This document shows positions 26,801 to 38,181 of a stretch of DNA of 64,000 bases, piece by piece; position 1 is the first letter of the stretch, and each line of letters starts with the position of its first letter. The notes beneath the pieces were generated by a model. The model searched no databases. It saw only the letters and a list, made by a program, of their open reading frames with translations, and was not told the origin of the DNA. Made by a program: the position numbers and the translations under genes. Where the stretch lies: NCBI RefSeq assembly GCF_900105345.1, contig NZ_FNSN01000003.1:1426001-1490000 (forward strand). Direction: 5' to 3'. The DNA comes from Arthrobacter woluwensis. GTDB taxonomy: Bacteria > Actinomycetota > Actinomycetes > Actinomycetales > Micrococcaceae.

Positions 26801-27867
26801 CCGGTCCCGAGCCGCAGCCAGAGGCCCCCCTCCGAAGCGTTCCGGATCCGAGGTGCACTCTCTGCAGAGCCACTTGAGGTATCGGCTCCGGGGCGCAGAT
26901 CGCCTCCCTGACCTGCCGGCGACGAGCCGAGCTGCGGCGGCGTGGACGCCGTACGGGCGAGGAGCAGTGTTCCCAGGGGAGGGAAGGCGCTTTCCTGGCG
27001 CTCGCGGTCCACGCTGACCGCCTGGCTCAGCTGCGCCCGGAACGAGCGCGCGGCGCCGTTCCCCGCGATGGCCGGATACAGGAACGGCACTGACGACAGC
27101 AGGGAGAGCAGAGCGAACTGCCACGATCCCGAGCCCCAGGCCAGGGCCACGCCACCGAGCAGAGGGGCGGCTGACAGCAGCGCCGTCGCCAGCCGGTTCT
27201 GGTGCTGGTGCGGCGCCGGAACCTCGCGGGGCGGTCCGGGCGGCTGCCCGAGTGAGCCCAGATCCGCTTCCCACAGTGCTGTCGGTCTGATCGCGAAGGA
27301 GGTCGCGCCGCACCGGAGGACGGCCTCCGTCGAAAGGTCCGTGGTGCCGCGGATCTCGACGCCGTCCAGAGTGGTGCCGTGCAGGCTCCCACGATCCGTC
27401 CACCGGATGGCGTCGGGCGACACGGAGAGAACCGCGTGATTCCGCGAGAGGCTCGGATCGGTGAGATGGAGCGGCGGACCTCCCCGTCCGAGGTGATGCT
27501 CGCCACGTCGCAGGGGAAGAGTGGACCCCGCATCCGGGCCGGAGAGCACCACCAGATCGAGATGGGCCTCGGCGCCGTCAGGATCGCGGCCTCCCTGGCC
27601 GCCCAGCACGGACGGCGCGAGGATGACGCAACCCGTCACGAGTGGATTCCGGCCCGGGGAGAGCTCGTCCAGGGGCTCGCCTGCGACAGTGTAGGGACCC
27701 GGTCCATAGCGGCGACCGAGCGCGGCGGACACGTGCCTTCCGCTTGCAGCCGGACCGCAGGCGAGGGTGAGTTCCACCTGCCGTGAGCCGAACCCGGAAG
27801 GCGCCTGTGCGCCGTCGTGCATCACGAGCGTGCACTCCAGGATCACCGGCGGCTTGAGAGCTTTCAT
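23878..27867 (-). CDS. FHA-domain FtsK/SpoIIIE ATPase, EccC/EssC-like
   Basis: Large membrane ATPase (1329 residues) resembling the motor of type VII secretion. Residues 1-85 may be a ubiquitin-like fold. An FHA domain spans about 105-195 (LGRGGPPLHLTDPSLSRNHAVL). A membrane hairpin is at about 228-268. One intact FtsK domain has Walker A AGTTGSGKSELL near residue 715, Walker B ICLVIDEF near 820, and ATQRPQGAVSADIRANLG. A second ATPase-like domain near the C-terminus has lost its P-loop (GLLGAPQDRATL). FHA-first order resembles firmicute EssC more than mycobacterial EccC. No WXG100, EccB, EccD or EccE gene is nearby. The ATG at 27867 is chosen because TAGCGT lies 7 bases upstream (possible leaderless start); upstream frame extension lacks family character. 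Confidence 0.8.
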   Translation of the reverse strand: MKALKPPVILECTLVMHDGAQAPSGFGSRQVELTLACGPAASGRHVSAALGRRYGPGPYTVAGEPLDELSPGRNPLVTGCVILAPSVLGGQGGRDPDGAEAHLDLVVLSGPDAGSTLPLRRGEHHLGRGGPPLHLTDPSLSRNHAVLSVSPDAIRWTDRGSLHGTTLDGVEIRGTTDLSTEAVLRCGATSFAIRPTALWEADLGSLGQPPGPPREVPAPHQHQNRLATALLSAAPLLGGVALAWGSGSWQFALLSLLSSVPFLYPAIAGNGAARSFRAQLSQAVSVDRERQESAFPPLGTLLLARTASTPPQLGSSPAGQGGDLRPGADTSSGSAESAPRIRNASEGGLWLRLGTGDAEADVICRPDSPLAARVIRTWNASSGEVGQDQRSTRGEAWAGRHRVRRAPSPSGLHTEARQRRKGPFQVRAPWRTPRLPRVLGARRPGGSRGTFTGSSPLVHRDAPVSVRADPGLVVVADPSDYVEFVCGLIVQLVRRPAGSRPGIVLVDPGKVLPSSLRFLPGVRWAGEWTGLFPEGEDAAETTGVVVVGAPGSSLPSQSGRRVTSPAVTFLLHGSPGHGDPAVRAPRGFALAKVHRTEGSISSVRGVPGGTAQRGTTNERRRTFIPDFVSSEVLDRFCRSFRDLSPDEVPGAAQGHPALGRRVPLVALAPSSRSMILDAWGASCGSGSFLFPIGAKEAGPAGLDLVQDGPHFLVAGTTGSGKSELLRTLVLSASSHLPPSELGFILVDFKGGAAFDGLSSLPHVHGVVTDLGPTELDRALISLRAEVTFREQRFRELGVPDWTGYRRVRRAHEPPLPRICLVIDEFRMMMDHAPDSLRELVRLASIGRSLGVHLILATQRPQGAVSADIRANLGTSIALRLQSDLDSLDVIGTTAAAGIASDIPGRAVVAQGGVRTLIQVADVASVPALGEDEVHVADWHDPGSNPEGIRATGPFGTAGSSQGVRNDSHLVTWCEAISSAWDAWSGGPLQHDDRSPRGRLDDSREPREGEDSRRQHRRSSGASRSLPSHHRSPQPRRVLAPSLPTRFDPATYPDLGSASSDDRPALALVDLPASQRLTVLTWSRGESVGLLGAPQDRATLTAHLLGGVLRHSSLRLTSITTHSPSGATAARHDTQRVARAPANGHEGPGGHEVQHDQEVQDGPSSDSFAQENRARIMPHRLISARDTAGLAVLVRELRDGPSGAGWEHVVHLESWEATLAAIRHSEHYGLEGELLELLRDGGNSGIRFLLGGDEGLAASGALGALDHTIYLPSTRAEDDLRLSRALAALDPSSPRVLIRSSRWGTGLHLAQPVSNTRIGTTRTHDPSLSP

Positions 27868-27898
27868 CACCAGAACGCTAGGGATGGATTTCGTTTGA

Positions 27899-31202
<3,304 letters not shown>

Positions 31203-31206
<4 letters not shown>

Positions 31207-32066
31207 CGCAGGCAGAGACGGGCCTGGTCCAGCCAGGCCTGGGACGTGGCCTCCGGGACGTCTTCAGGGAGCGGTATCTCCTGAAGCTCCTGGTGGGCAA
31301 GGAACTGAAGATCCGCTACCGCGGCTCGATCCTGGGGCTCCTGTGGTCCTATGTGAAGCCCGGTGTGCAGTTCGCCGTGTTCTACGTGGCGCTCGGGATC
31401 TTCCTCGGCCTGGAGAAGGGCCTGCACAACTATGCGGTGTACCTCTTCTCCGGCATCGTCCTGGTGAACTTCTTCTCGGAGTCGCTGAGCAACGCGTCCC
31501 GCTCGATCGTCAGCAACTCGGGCCTGATCAAGAAGATCTACCTCCCGCGGGAGCTGTTCCCGGTCAGTTCCGTCTGGGTCTCCGGGGTGCACTTCGTGCC
31601 CCAGCTCGCGGTGCTTCTGATCGCCTGTTTCGCGACCGGGTGGAAGCCCGACTGGCACAGCGCCATCGCGATGGTGGGCGGATTCCTGGTCGTGGCGATG
31701 TTCGCCATCGGTCTGGGACTGTTCTTCAGCGCGGTCAACGTGTTCTTCCGAGATGTGGAGAACATCGTCGACCTGTTCCTCATGGTCGCCACCTGGGCCT
31801 CGCCCGTGATGTACCAGTGGACCATGGTGCGCAACGCTTTCGGCAGCACCTGGTACACGGTCTATCAGTGCAACCCGCTGACGATCGCCGTCGAACTCTT
31901 CCACTATGCGTTCTGGATGCCGACGACGGACGGCCGGGCGCCTGCCGCTCCCGACCACCTGCTGAGCCTCTGGCTGCCTGTCGGCCTCGTGGTCTCGGCA
32001 CTCGTGATGCTGCTGGGCCAGTGGACGTTCCGCAAGCTCGAATCCCGTTTCGCCCAGGAGTTGTAG
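31203..32066 (+). CDS. wzm: Polysaccharide ABC exporter permease, Wzm/TagG type
   Basis: ABC-2 permease of 287 residues with about six membrane segments (for example VQFAVFYVALGIFLGL, GGFLVVAMFAIGLGLFFSAV, GLVVSALVMLLGQWTF). The cytoplasmic coupling sequence KELKIRYRGSILGLLWSYVKP is typical of Wzm, TagG and the mycobacterial galactan exporter (Rv3783). It pairs with the ATPase four bases downstream and overlaps glfT2 by four. It likely moves lipid-linked galactofuranan across the membrane. Confidence 0.93.
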
Positions 32067-32069
32067 ACC

Positions 32070-32816
32070 GTGAACGAATCTCCGATCGCCGTCGAGGTCC
32101 GGGGCATCAGCAAGCAGTTCGTGCTGAGGCATTCCCGCTCCATCAAGGAGGCCATCGTCTGGCTGTTCAAGGGCCGGAAGGGTGATCTCTCCAGCAAGTT
32201 CCACGCTCTCAAGGACATCAACCTGGAGATCCGTCAGGGCGAGAGCGTCGCGCTGCTCGGCCTGAACGGGTCCGGCAAGTCGACGCTGCTGAAGCACATC
32301 TCCGGTGTCATGACGCCGGACGAGGGCACGGTGCGGACCCGGGGCCGGGTGGCCGGTCTGATCGAGGTCGGCGCGGGCTTCCACCCGGACCTCTCGGGCC
32401 GGGACAACGTCTTCCTCAACGGCGCCATCCTGGGGATGACCGAGGAGCAGATCACGGAACGGTTCGACTCGATCGTCGAATTCGCCGAGATCGAGCAGTT
32501 CATCGACACCGAGGTGAAGTTCTACTCCTCCGGCATGTACCTGCGGCTGGCCTTCTCGGTGGCGGTGCACACCGACCCCGAGGTGTTCCTCGTGGACGAG
32601 ATCCTGGCGGTGGGCGACGAGCCCTTCCAGCGCAAGTGCCTCACCAAGATCGAGGAACTGGTCAATGCCGGGAAGACGCTCGTCGTGGTGAGTCACGATC
32701 TGGACCTGGTGCAGAGGATCTGCCGCCGGGGCGTGCTGCTGGAACACGGCAACCTCGTGATGGACGGCCCGAGCCACGACGTGGTCGAACTCCTGCGCAG
32801 CCGTGAGAATCGCTGA
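32070..32816 (+). CDS. wzt: Polysaccharide ABC exporter ATP-binding protein, Wzt/TagH type
   Basis: ATPase of 248 residues. Walker A is GLNGSGKST at 64-72, the signature is YSSGMYLRLAFS, Walker B is VFLVDEILAVGDEPF, and the H-loop is VVVSHDLDL. The N-terminal SKQFVLRHSRSIKEAIVWL is the gate-helix region shared by Wzt and TagH. It ends right after the nucleotide-binding domain, so it lacks the C-terminal carbohydrate-binding domain of longer Wzt proteins, like mycobacterial Rv3781. It is the last gene of the glf-glfT2-wzm-wzt unit. A gap of 111 bases separates it from the next operon. Confidence 0.93.
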   Translation: MNESPIAVEVRGISKQFVLRHSRSIKEAIVWLFKGRKGDLSSKFHALKDINLEIRQGESVALLGLNGSGKSTLLKHISGVMTPDEGTVRTRGRVAGLIEVGAGFHPDLSGRDNVFLNGAILGMTEEQITERFDSIVEFAEIEQFIDTEVKFYSSGMYLRLAFSVAVHTDPEVFLVDEILAVGDEPFQRKCLTKIEELVNAGKTLVVVSHDLDLVQRICRRGVLLEHGNLVMDGPSHDVVELLRSRENR

Positions 32817-32854
32817 TGTTGCCGACATGCGCTCCGCGACACCAGCCGCTTGGC

Positions 32855-32895
32855 TATTCTTGGACATGAAGAAGACGACGCCGGTCAGATCCTGA
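32855..32895 (+). promoter_or_regulatory. Possible promoter and 9-codon leader peptide before the wbp-like operon
   Basis: TATTCT (32855-32860) could be a -10. Five bases later an ATG opens a tiny frame, 32866-32895, encoding MKKTTPVRS and ending in TGA. The operon's first start (GTG, 32928) lies 32 bases further on, behind GAGGA. A leaderless leader peptide is possible, but no supporting hairpin was found. Confidence 0.3.
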
Positions 32896-32927
32896 CCTGG
32901 CGGGTAGAAGATGAGGATCACCGACAC

Positions 32928-34217
32928 GTGAAAATTGCAGTCATCGCCCTGGGCAAGATCGGGCTCCCGCTTGCCGTCCAGTTCGCGTCGAAGGGCCACG
33001 AGGTGGTCGGCGTCGACGTGAACCAGACCGTGGTGGACCTGATCAACCAGGGGCAGGAACCGTTCCCCGGTGAGGCCCACCTTCAGGAGAAGCTCTCCGA
33101 ACTGGTGCCCGCAGGCAAGCTGAAGGCGACCACCAGCTACGCGGAGGCCGTCCCCGGCGCCGACGCGATCGTCCTCGTGGTCCCGCTGTTCGTCGACTCC
33201 GAGGCCCGTCCCGACTTCGGCTGGATGGACGCTGCGACGGCGGAACTGGCCAAGCACCTCACCCCGGGAACCCTGGTCTCCTATGAGACGACCCTGCCCG
33301 TCGGCACCACCCGCACCCGCTGGAAGCCGGCCCTGGAAGCCGGTTCCGGTCTGGTGGAGGGCAAGGACTTCCACCTGGTCTTCTCCCCGGAGCGTGTCCT
33401 CACGGGCCGCGTCTTCGAGGACCTCCGCAAGTACCCCAAGCTCGTCGGTGGACTGAGCGAGGAAGGCGCCCGCCAGGCGGTCGAATTCTACGAAGCCGTG
33501 CTCGACTTCGACGAGCGCCCCGACCTCAAGCGCCCCAACGGCGTCTGGGACCTGGGCTCCGCCGAGGCCTCCGAACTCGCGAAGCTCGCCGAGACCACGT
33601 ACCGCGACGTCAACATCGGGCTCGCCAACCAGTTCGCCCGTTTCGCCGGATCCCAGGGCATCGACGTCTACCAGGTCATCGAGGCGTCCAACTCTCAGCC
33701 GTACAGCCACATCCACATGCCCGGCATCGCCGTCGGCGGCCACTGCATCCCGGTGTACCCGCGCCTGTACCTCTGGAACGACCCGGAGGCGACCGTCGTG
33801 CGTGCGGCTCGTGCCGCCAACGCCGACATGCCCGACTACACCGTGGGCCTGCTGGAAGGCGCCTATGGCGACCTGAGCGGCGCCCGCGTCGTCGTGCTCG
33901 GCGCCGCCTACCGTGGTGGCGTGAAGGAGACCGCGTTCTCGGGCGTGTTCGACGCCGTGCGCTCGCTCGAGGCCCGCGGGGCCACCGTCACCGTGCACGA
34001 CCCCCTGTACACCGACGCCGAGCTGGAGAAGCTCGGCTTCACGGCACATCACCTGGGCGAGCCCGTGGACGCGGCCGTCGTCCAGGCCGACCACGCCGAA
34101 TACCGAGAGCTGACGCCCGAGGCGCTGCCCGGCATCAAGGTCTTCGTCGACGGCCGCCGGGTCAGCAGCGCGGAGCAGTGGCCGGGCGTGACCTACCGGG
34201 TCATCGGCAAGGCCTGA
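32928..34217 (+). CDS. wbpA: UDP-N-acetylglucosamine 6-dehydrogenase-like (WbpA type)
   Basis: Nucleotide-sugar dehydrogenase of 429 residues. It makes a UDP-uronic acid by two NAD-dependent oxidations, probably on UDP-GlcNAc given its neighbours. The N-terminal NAD motif is VIALGKIGLPLAV, followed by VVGVDVN. The catalytic Cys is C273 in AVGGHCIPVYPRLYLW. The C-terminal domain has VVVLGAAYRGGVKE. Alternative substrates such as UDP-ManNAc (WecC) cannot be excluded by sequence. The GTG at 32928 is chosen because MKIAVIALG is the family start and GAGGA lies upstream. It opens the operon wbpA-D-E-B and a glycosyltransferase. Confidence 0.85.
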   Translation: MKIAVIALGKIGLPLAVQFASKGHEVVGVDVNQTVVDLINQGQEPFPGEAHLQEKLSELVPAGKLKATTSYAEAVPGADAIVLVVPLFVDSEARPDFGWMDAATAELAKHLTPGTLVSYETTLPVGTTRTRWKPALEAGSGLVEGKDFHLVFSPERVLTGRVFEDLRKYPKLVGGLSEEGARQAVEFYEAVLDFDERPDLKRPNGVWDLGSAEASELAKLAETTYRDVNIGLANQFARFAGSQGIDVYQVIEASNSQPYSHIHMPGIAVGGHCIPVYPRLYLWNDPEATVVRAARAANADMPDYTVGLLEGAYGDLSGARVVVLGAAYRGGVKETAFSGVFDAVRSLEARGATVTVHDPLYTDAELEKLGFTAHHLGEPVDAAVVQADHAEYRELTPEALPGIKVFVDGRRVSSAEQWPGVTYRVIGKA

Positions 34218-34235
34218 GGCCGGAAGGGAACAGTC

Positions 34236-34835
34236 ATGAGCGCATTCATCGCGCCCGGAGCGGACGTCTCCGACGCCGCGGTCCTGGGCGAAGGGACCAA
34301 GGTCTGGCACCTCGCCCAGATCCGTGAGGAAGCCACTCTCGGTGAGAACTGCATCGTCGGCCGTGGCGCCTACGTCGGCACCGGGGTCCAGATCGGCGAC
34401 AACACGAAGATCCAGAACTACGCCCTCGTCTACGAGCCGGCGAAGCTCGGCAAGGGTGTCTTCATCGGGCCGGCCGTCGTGCTGACCAACGACACCTACC
34501 CGCGGTCCGTGAGCCCCGACGGCTCGCTCAAGAGCGCACATGACTGGACCCCGGTGGGCGTGACCATCGAGGACGGCGCGTCCATCGGCGCCCGTGCGGT
34601 CTGCGTCGCCCCCGTCACCATCGGCCGCTGGGCGACCGTGGCAGCGGGCGCCGTGGTGGCCAAGGACGTCCCGGCGTTCGCGCTCATGGTGGGCGTCCCG
34701 GCACGCCGGGTCGGCTGGGTCGGCAAGGCCGGCGAGCCCCTGAAGCAGGACGGCGAGTACTGGGTCTGCCCGGCCACGGGTCAGCAGTACCGCGAAAACG
34801 GAAACACTCTTTCGGAAGTCGAGGACAACGCATGA
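34236..34835 (+). CDS. wbpD: N-acetyltransferase with left-handed beta-helix (WbpD type)
   Basis: Hexapeptide-repeat acetyltransferase of 199 residues. In the UDP-ManNAc3NAcA route the WbpD enzyme acetylates the 3-amino group of UDP-GlcNAc3NA. Repeats run from about residue 10 to 140 (GEGTKVWHLAQIREEATLGENC, VGRGAYVGTGVQIGDN). They are followed by the WbpD-like end VPARRVGWVGKAGE and a short YWVCPATGQQY stretch. The residue pattern matches WbpD/WlbB rather than serine acetyltransferase. It overlaps the aminotransferase by four bases (ATGA). Confidence 0.83.
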   Translation: MSAFIAPGADVSDAAVLGEGTKVWHLAQIREEATLGENCIVGRGAYVGTGVQIGDNTKIQNYALVYEPAKLGKGVFIGPAVVLTNDTYPRSVSPDGSLKSAHDWTPVGVTIEDGASIGARAVCVAPVTIGRWATVAAGAVVAKDVPAFALMVGVPARRVGWVGKAGEPLKQDGEYWVCPATGQQYRENGNTLSEVEDNA

Positions 34836-35923
34836 GCACGGAATTCATCCCGGCAGCCAAGCCGATCATCGGGGACGAGGAGCGCGCAGCCGTCGACGCC
34901 GTCCTCGCGTCGGGCATGCTGGCCCAGGGCAAGGAGGTGGCTGCCTTCGAGAAGGAGTTCTCCGACGTCCTGCTGGACGGCCGCGCCTCCGTGGCCGTGA
35001 ACTCCGGCACCTCGGGCCTGCACCTCGGCCTCCTGGCCGCCGGAGTGGGCCCGGGCGATGAGGTCATCGTGCCGTCCTTCACCTTCGCCGCCACGGGCAA
35101 CTCGGTCGCCCTGACCGGCGCCACCCCCGTCTTCGCCGACATCGAGCTGGACCACTACACGCTGGACGTGGATCACGTGGCCTCCCTCATCACGGACAAG
35201 ACCAAGGGCATCCTTCCGGTGCACCTGTACGGTCACCCCTTCGCCGCGGAGGCCTTCGCCAAGCTGGCCGAGGAGCGCGGCATCGACCTTTACGAGGACG
35301 CCGCCCAGGCGCACGGCGCCAGCCTGAACGGCCGCAAGGTCGGCACCTTCGGCACCTTCGCCATGTTCAGCCTCTACCCGACGAAGAACATGACCAGCGG
35401 TGAAGGCGGCATGGTCTCCACGCCGGACGCCGACGTCGAGCGCCGCCTGCGTCTCCTCCGGAACCAGGGCATGGAGAAGCAGTACGAGAACGAGCTCGTG
35501 GGCTTCAACGCCCGCATGACCGATCTGCACGCCGCGATCGGCCGCGTGCAGCTGACCAAGGTGGAAGGCTGGACCGCGCAGCGCCAGTCGAACGCCGCGT
35601 TCCTCGACGCGAACCTCGAAGGCGTGGGCACCCCCAAGGTCGCCGACGGCGCCGTGCACGTCTACCACCAGTACACGATCCGCGTCCCCGAAGACCGCGA
35701 CGGCCTGGCCAAGGCCCTCCGTGAGGAGCACAACATCGGTTCCGGCGTCTACTACCCGGTCCCGAACCACCGGCTGCCGTCCTTCAACCGCACGGAGGAC
35801 CTGCCCAACACGGAGACTGCGGCCCTCGAGGTGCTGTCCCTCCCGGTGCACCCGTCCCTCAGCCAGGACGACCTGGAGCGCATCGTCACCGCGGTGAACA
35901 CGCTCGTCAAGGCAGGTGCCTGA
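34832..35923 (+). CDS. wbpE: DegT/DnrJ/EryC1 aminotransferase (WbpE type)
   Basis: PLP-dependent sugar aminotransferase of 363 residues. The predicted step is transfer of an amino group from glutamate to the 3-keto UDP-sugar made by WbpB. The PLP Lys is K185 in SLYPTKNMTSGEGG. Other conserved pieces are NSGTSGLHLGLLA, the Asp at 156 in LYEDAAQAHGA, and ARMTDLHAAIGRVQL. The start ATG overlaps wbpD. Its place between wbpD and wbpB supports the role; DegT enzymes have many substrates, so the pathway context carries the weight. Confidence 0.87.
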   Translation: MSTEFIPAAKPIIGDEERAAVDAVLASGMLAQGKEVAAFEKEFSDVLLDGRASVAVNSGTSGLHLGLLAAGVGPGDEVIVPSFTFAATGNSVALTGATPVFADIELDHYTLDVDHVASLITDKTKGILPVHLYGHPFAAEAFAKLAEERGIDLYEDAAQAHGASLNGRKVGTFGTFAMFSLYPTKNMTSGEGGMVSTPDADVERRLRLLRNQGMEKQYENELVGFNARMTDLHAAIGRVQLTKVEGWTAQRQSNAAFLDANLEGVGTPKVADGAVHVYHQYTIRVPEDRDGLAKALREEHNIGSGVYYPVPNHRLPSFNRTEDLPNTETAALEVLSLPVHPSLSQDDLERIVTAVNTLVKAGA

Positions 35924-35926
35924 GCC

Positions 35927-36919
35927 ATGGCGAATCTGCGCGCAGGCCTGATCGGCCTCGGCATGATGGGGCGTCACCACGCCCGCGTGCTGAAGGAGAT
36001 CGACGGCGTCGACCTCGTGGCCGTCGCCGACTCCTTCGGCGATCCCCACGGCGTGGCCGGGGGAGTGCCGCTGCTGTCCTCCGTGGAGGAACTCATCGCC
36101 CAGGGGCTCGACATGGCCGTGGTGGCCGTTCCGACCGGTCTGCATGAGGAGGTGGGACTCGCCCTCGCCGAGGCCGGTGTCCACACGCTCGTGGAGAAGC
36201 CGATCGCGGCCTCCGTCCCCGCGGGGGAGCGTCTCGTGGAGGCCTTCGACGCGAAGGGTCTTGTCGGCGCCGTCGGGCACATCGAACGCTTCAACCCGGC
36301 CCTGCAGTCGCTGCGGGCGCGGATCGAAGCCGGCGAGCTCGGCGACGTGTACCAGATCGCGACGCGCCGCCAGGGCCCGTTCCCGGCCCGCATCGCCGAC
36401 GTCGGCGTCGTCAAGGATCTCGGCACCCATGACATCGATCTGACGGCGTGGCTCGCCCAGAGCCCGTTCGCCACGATCTACGCGCAGACCACGACTCGCA
36501 GCGGACGTCCGCACGAGGACATGGTGGTGGCGACCGGCCGCCTCGAGGGCGGCGTGATCACCAACCACCTCGTGAACTGGCTTTCGCCCATGAAGGAGCG
36601 GATCACCATCGTCACGGGCGAGAAGGGCGCCTTCGTCGCCGACACCGTGACCGCTGATCTGACGTTCTTCGAGAACGGCACCGTGGCCACGCAGTGGGAG
36701 TCCATGGCGGCTTTCCGCGGCGTGTCCGAGGGCAATGTGACCCGCCTGGCCATCGCCAAGCCGGAGCCACTGCGCACCGAGCACGAGGCCTTCCGCGACG
36801 CCATCCTCGGCATCCGCAACGATGTGGTCACGATGCGTGAGGGCCTGGCGACGCTGCGCGTGGCCGAGGCGTGCCTGGAGTCCGCCGCGACGGGCAGCAC
36901 CGTGGAGCTCTCCGCGTAG
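35927..36919 (+). CDS. wbpB: Gfo/Idh/MocA oxidoreductase (WbpB type)
   Basis: NAD-dependent dehydrogenase of 330 residues. In the predicted pathway it oxidises C3 of UDP-GlcNAcA, the step before transamination. The Rossmann motif is GLIGLGMMGRHHARVL. The EKP motif is at 90-92 (VEKPIA). Substrate-binding residues lie in GHIERFNPAL and KDLGTHDIDLTAW. The second domain is the usual beta-sheet (LEGGVITNHLVNWLSPMKERI). The gene starts 3 bases after wbpE and its stop overlaps the following glycosyltransferase start by one base. Confidence 0.87.
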   Translation: MANLRAGLIGLGMMGRHHARVLKEIDGVDLVAVADSFGDPHGVAGGVPLLSSVEELIAQGLDMAVVAVPTGLHEEVGLALAEAGVHTLVEKPIAASVPAGERLVEAFDAKGLVGAVGHIERFNPALQSLRARIEAGELGDVYQIATRRQGPFPARIADVGVVKDLGTHDIDLTAWLAQSPFATIYAQTTTRSGRPHEDMVVATGRLEGGVITNHLVNWLSPMKERITIVTGEKGAFVADTVTADLTFFENGTVATQWESMAAFRGVSEGNVTRLAIAKPEPLRTEHEAFRDAILGIRNDVVTMREGLATLRVAEACLESAATGSTVELSA

Positions 36920-38082
36920 TGTCAGTGCCCACGAAGACCCTGATCGCCACCAGGCTGTTCACTCCTGAGGTCGGGGCCGCGGCCTTCCGGCTGCAGGCTC
37001 TGGCGGACGGCCTGGTGGAGGACGGACTGGACGTCGAGGTCCTCAGCACCACGCCGCCGCGGTCCGCCGGGCCCTGCCGGGATTCGGTGCGGGTGCGGCG
37101 CTGGCCCGTCCTGCGGGACGCCGGCGGCAATGTCCGCGGCTATGTGCAGTACCTGAGCTTCGACGTGCCGCTGTTCTTCCGCCTGCTGCTCAGCCGGGCG
37201 GACGTGGTGGTCTCGGAGCCGCCGCCCACCACCGGACTGGTGGTGGCGGTGAGCTCCCTGCTGCGGCGGCGTCCTTTCGTCTACTACGCCGCGGACATCT
37301 GGAGCGACGCCCTGCAGGCGATGAACGTCGGCGGGCCGGTGCACAGGGCGCTCCGGGGGATCGAAGGATTCGTGCTGCGCCGGGCGCGCGCCGTGATCGC
37401 GGTCTCGGACGGCGTCGCGGATCAAGTGGCGTCTTTCGGCGTTCCCCGGGACAGGATCCACTCCGTGGGCAACGGCATCGACATGTCGACCTTCGTGCCG
37501 GACGGCCCCGTCGCCGATCAGAACGCCAAGCCCTATTTCGTCTACACGGGCACCATGTCCGAGTGGCAGGACGCCGGAATCTTCATCAAGGCCCTCGCGC
37601 AGCTGCCCGGGAACGTGGAGCTGCGCTTCTTCGGGCAGGGCTCCGATGAGGAGGCGCTCAAGGCCCTCGCGGAGCGCGAAGCCCCCGGCCGGGTGCATTT
37701 CGGCGGGGTCATCCCCGCAGAGGAGGCGGCCCGCTGGATCCGGGGCGCCGCTGCCGCGGTCGTGAGCATCAAGCCGGGCCAGGGTTACGACTTCGCCAAG
37801 CCCACCAAGATCTACGCCGCGGCGGCCTGCGGCACGCCCGTCCTCTATGCCGGGACCGGCGATGCCGCGGTGCTCGTGTCCGACGGCGGGCTCGGCGCGG
37901 CGAGCGACTTCACCCCGGACGCGGTGGCCTCAGCCATGCGTGCGGTGCTGGACGACCCGACCTTCGGGGGGACGCAGAGCCGCGACGGCCGGGTCGACTG
38001 GGTCCGGGAGAACGCCTCGCTCGCGGCCGCGGGGCGTCGTGCCGCCGCGGTCGTCCGGACGGCGGCCCACGGCGCGGGCTGA
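36919..38082 (+). CDS. GT4-family glycosyltransferase
   Basis: GT-B glycosyltransferase of 387 residues. The N-terminal acceptor domain has ATRLFTPEVGAAAFRLQALAD. The C-terminal donor domain has YFVYTGTMSEWQDAGIFIKAL, LRFFGQGSDEEALK and the late signature KPTKIYAAAACGTPVLYAG, which lacks the classic E-x7-E spacing. It starts with a GTG that shares its first base with the wbpB stop, so it is the last gene of the wbp-like operon. It is a fair candidate for transferring the diacetamido-uronic acid sugar, but acceptor and linkage are unknown. A long terminator hairpin follows. Confidence 0.82.
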   Translation: MSVPTKTLIATRLFTPEVGAAAFRLQALADGLVEDGLDVEVLSTTPPRSAGPCRDSVRVRRWPVLRDAGGNVRGYVQYLSFDVPLFFRLLLSRADVVVSEPPPTTGLVVAVSSLLRRRPFVYYAADIWSDALQAMNVGGPVHRALRGIEGFVLRRARAVIAVSDGVADQVASFGVPRDRIHSVGNGIDMSTFVPDGPVADQNAKPYFVYTGTMSEWQDAGIFIKALAQLPGNVELRFFGQGSDEEALKALAEREAPGRVHFGGVIPAEEAARWIRGAAAAVVSIKPGQGYDFAKPTKIYAAAACGTPVLYAGTGDAAVLVSDGGLGAASDFTPDAVASAMRAVLDDPTFGGTQSRDGRVDWVRENASLAAAGRRAAAVVRTAAHGAG

Positions 38083-38116
38083 CGCAGCGACCCTTTCCGG
38101 GGAACCTCCCGGCAGA

Positions 38117-38166
38117 ACAGACGACGGCGGCGGGACACCATCAGGTGTCCCGCCGCCGTCGTCTGT
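38117..38166. terminator. Long bidirectional terminator hairpin after the wbp-like operon
   Basis: Perfect 23-bp inverted repeat, arms 38117-38139 and 38144-38166, loop ATCA. It lies between the convergent glycosyltransferase and WbpI-like genes. No T-run follows. Confidence 0.85.
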
Positions 38167-38181
38167 CGTCAGGGGTGGGTG

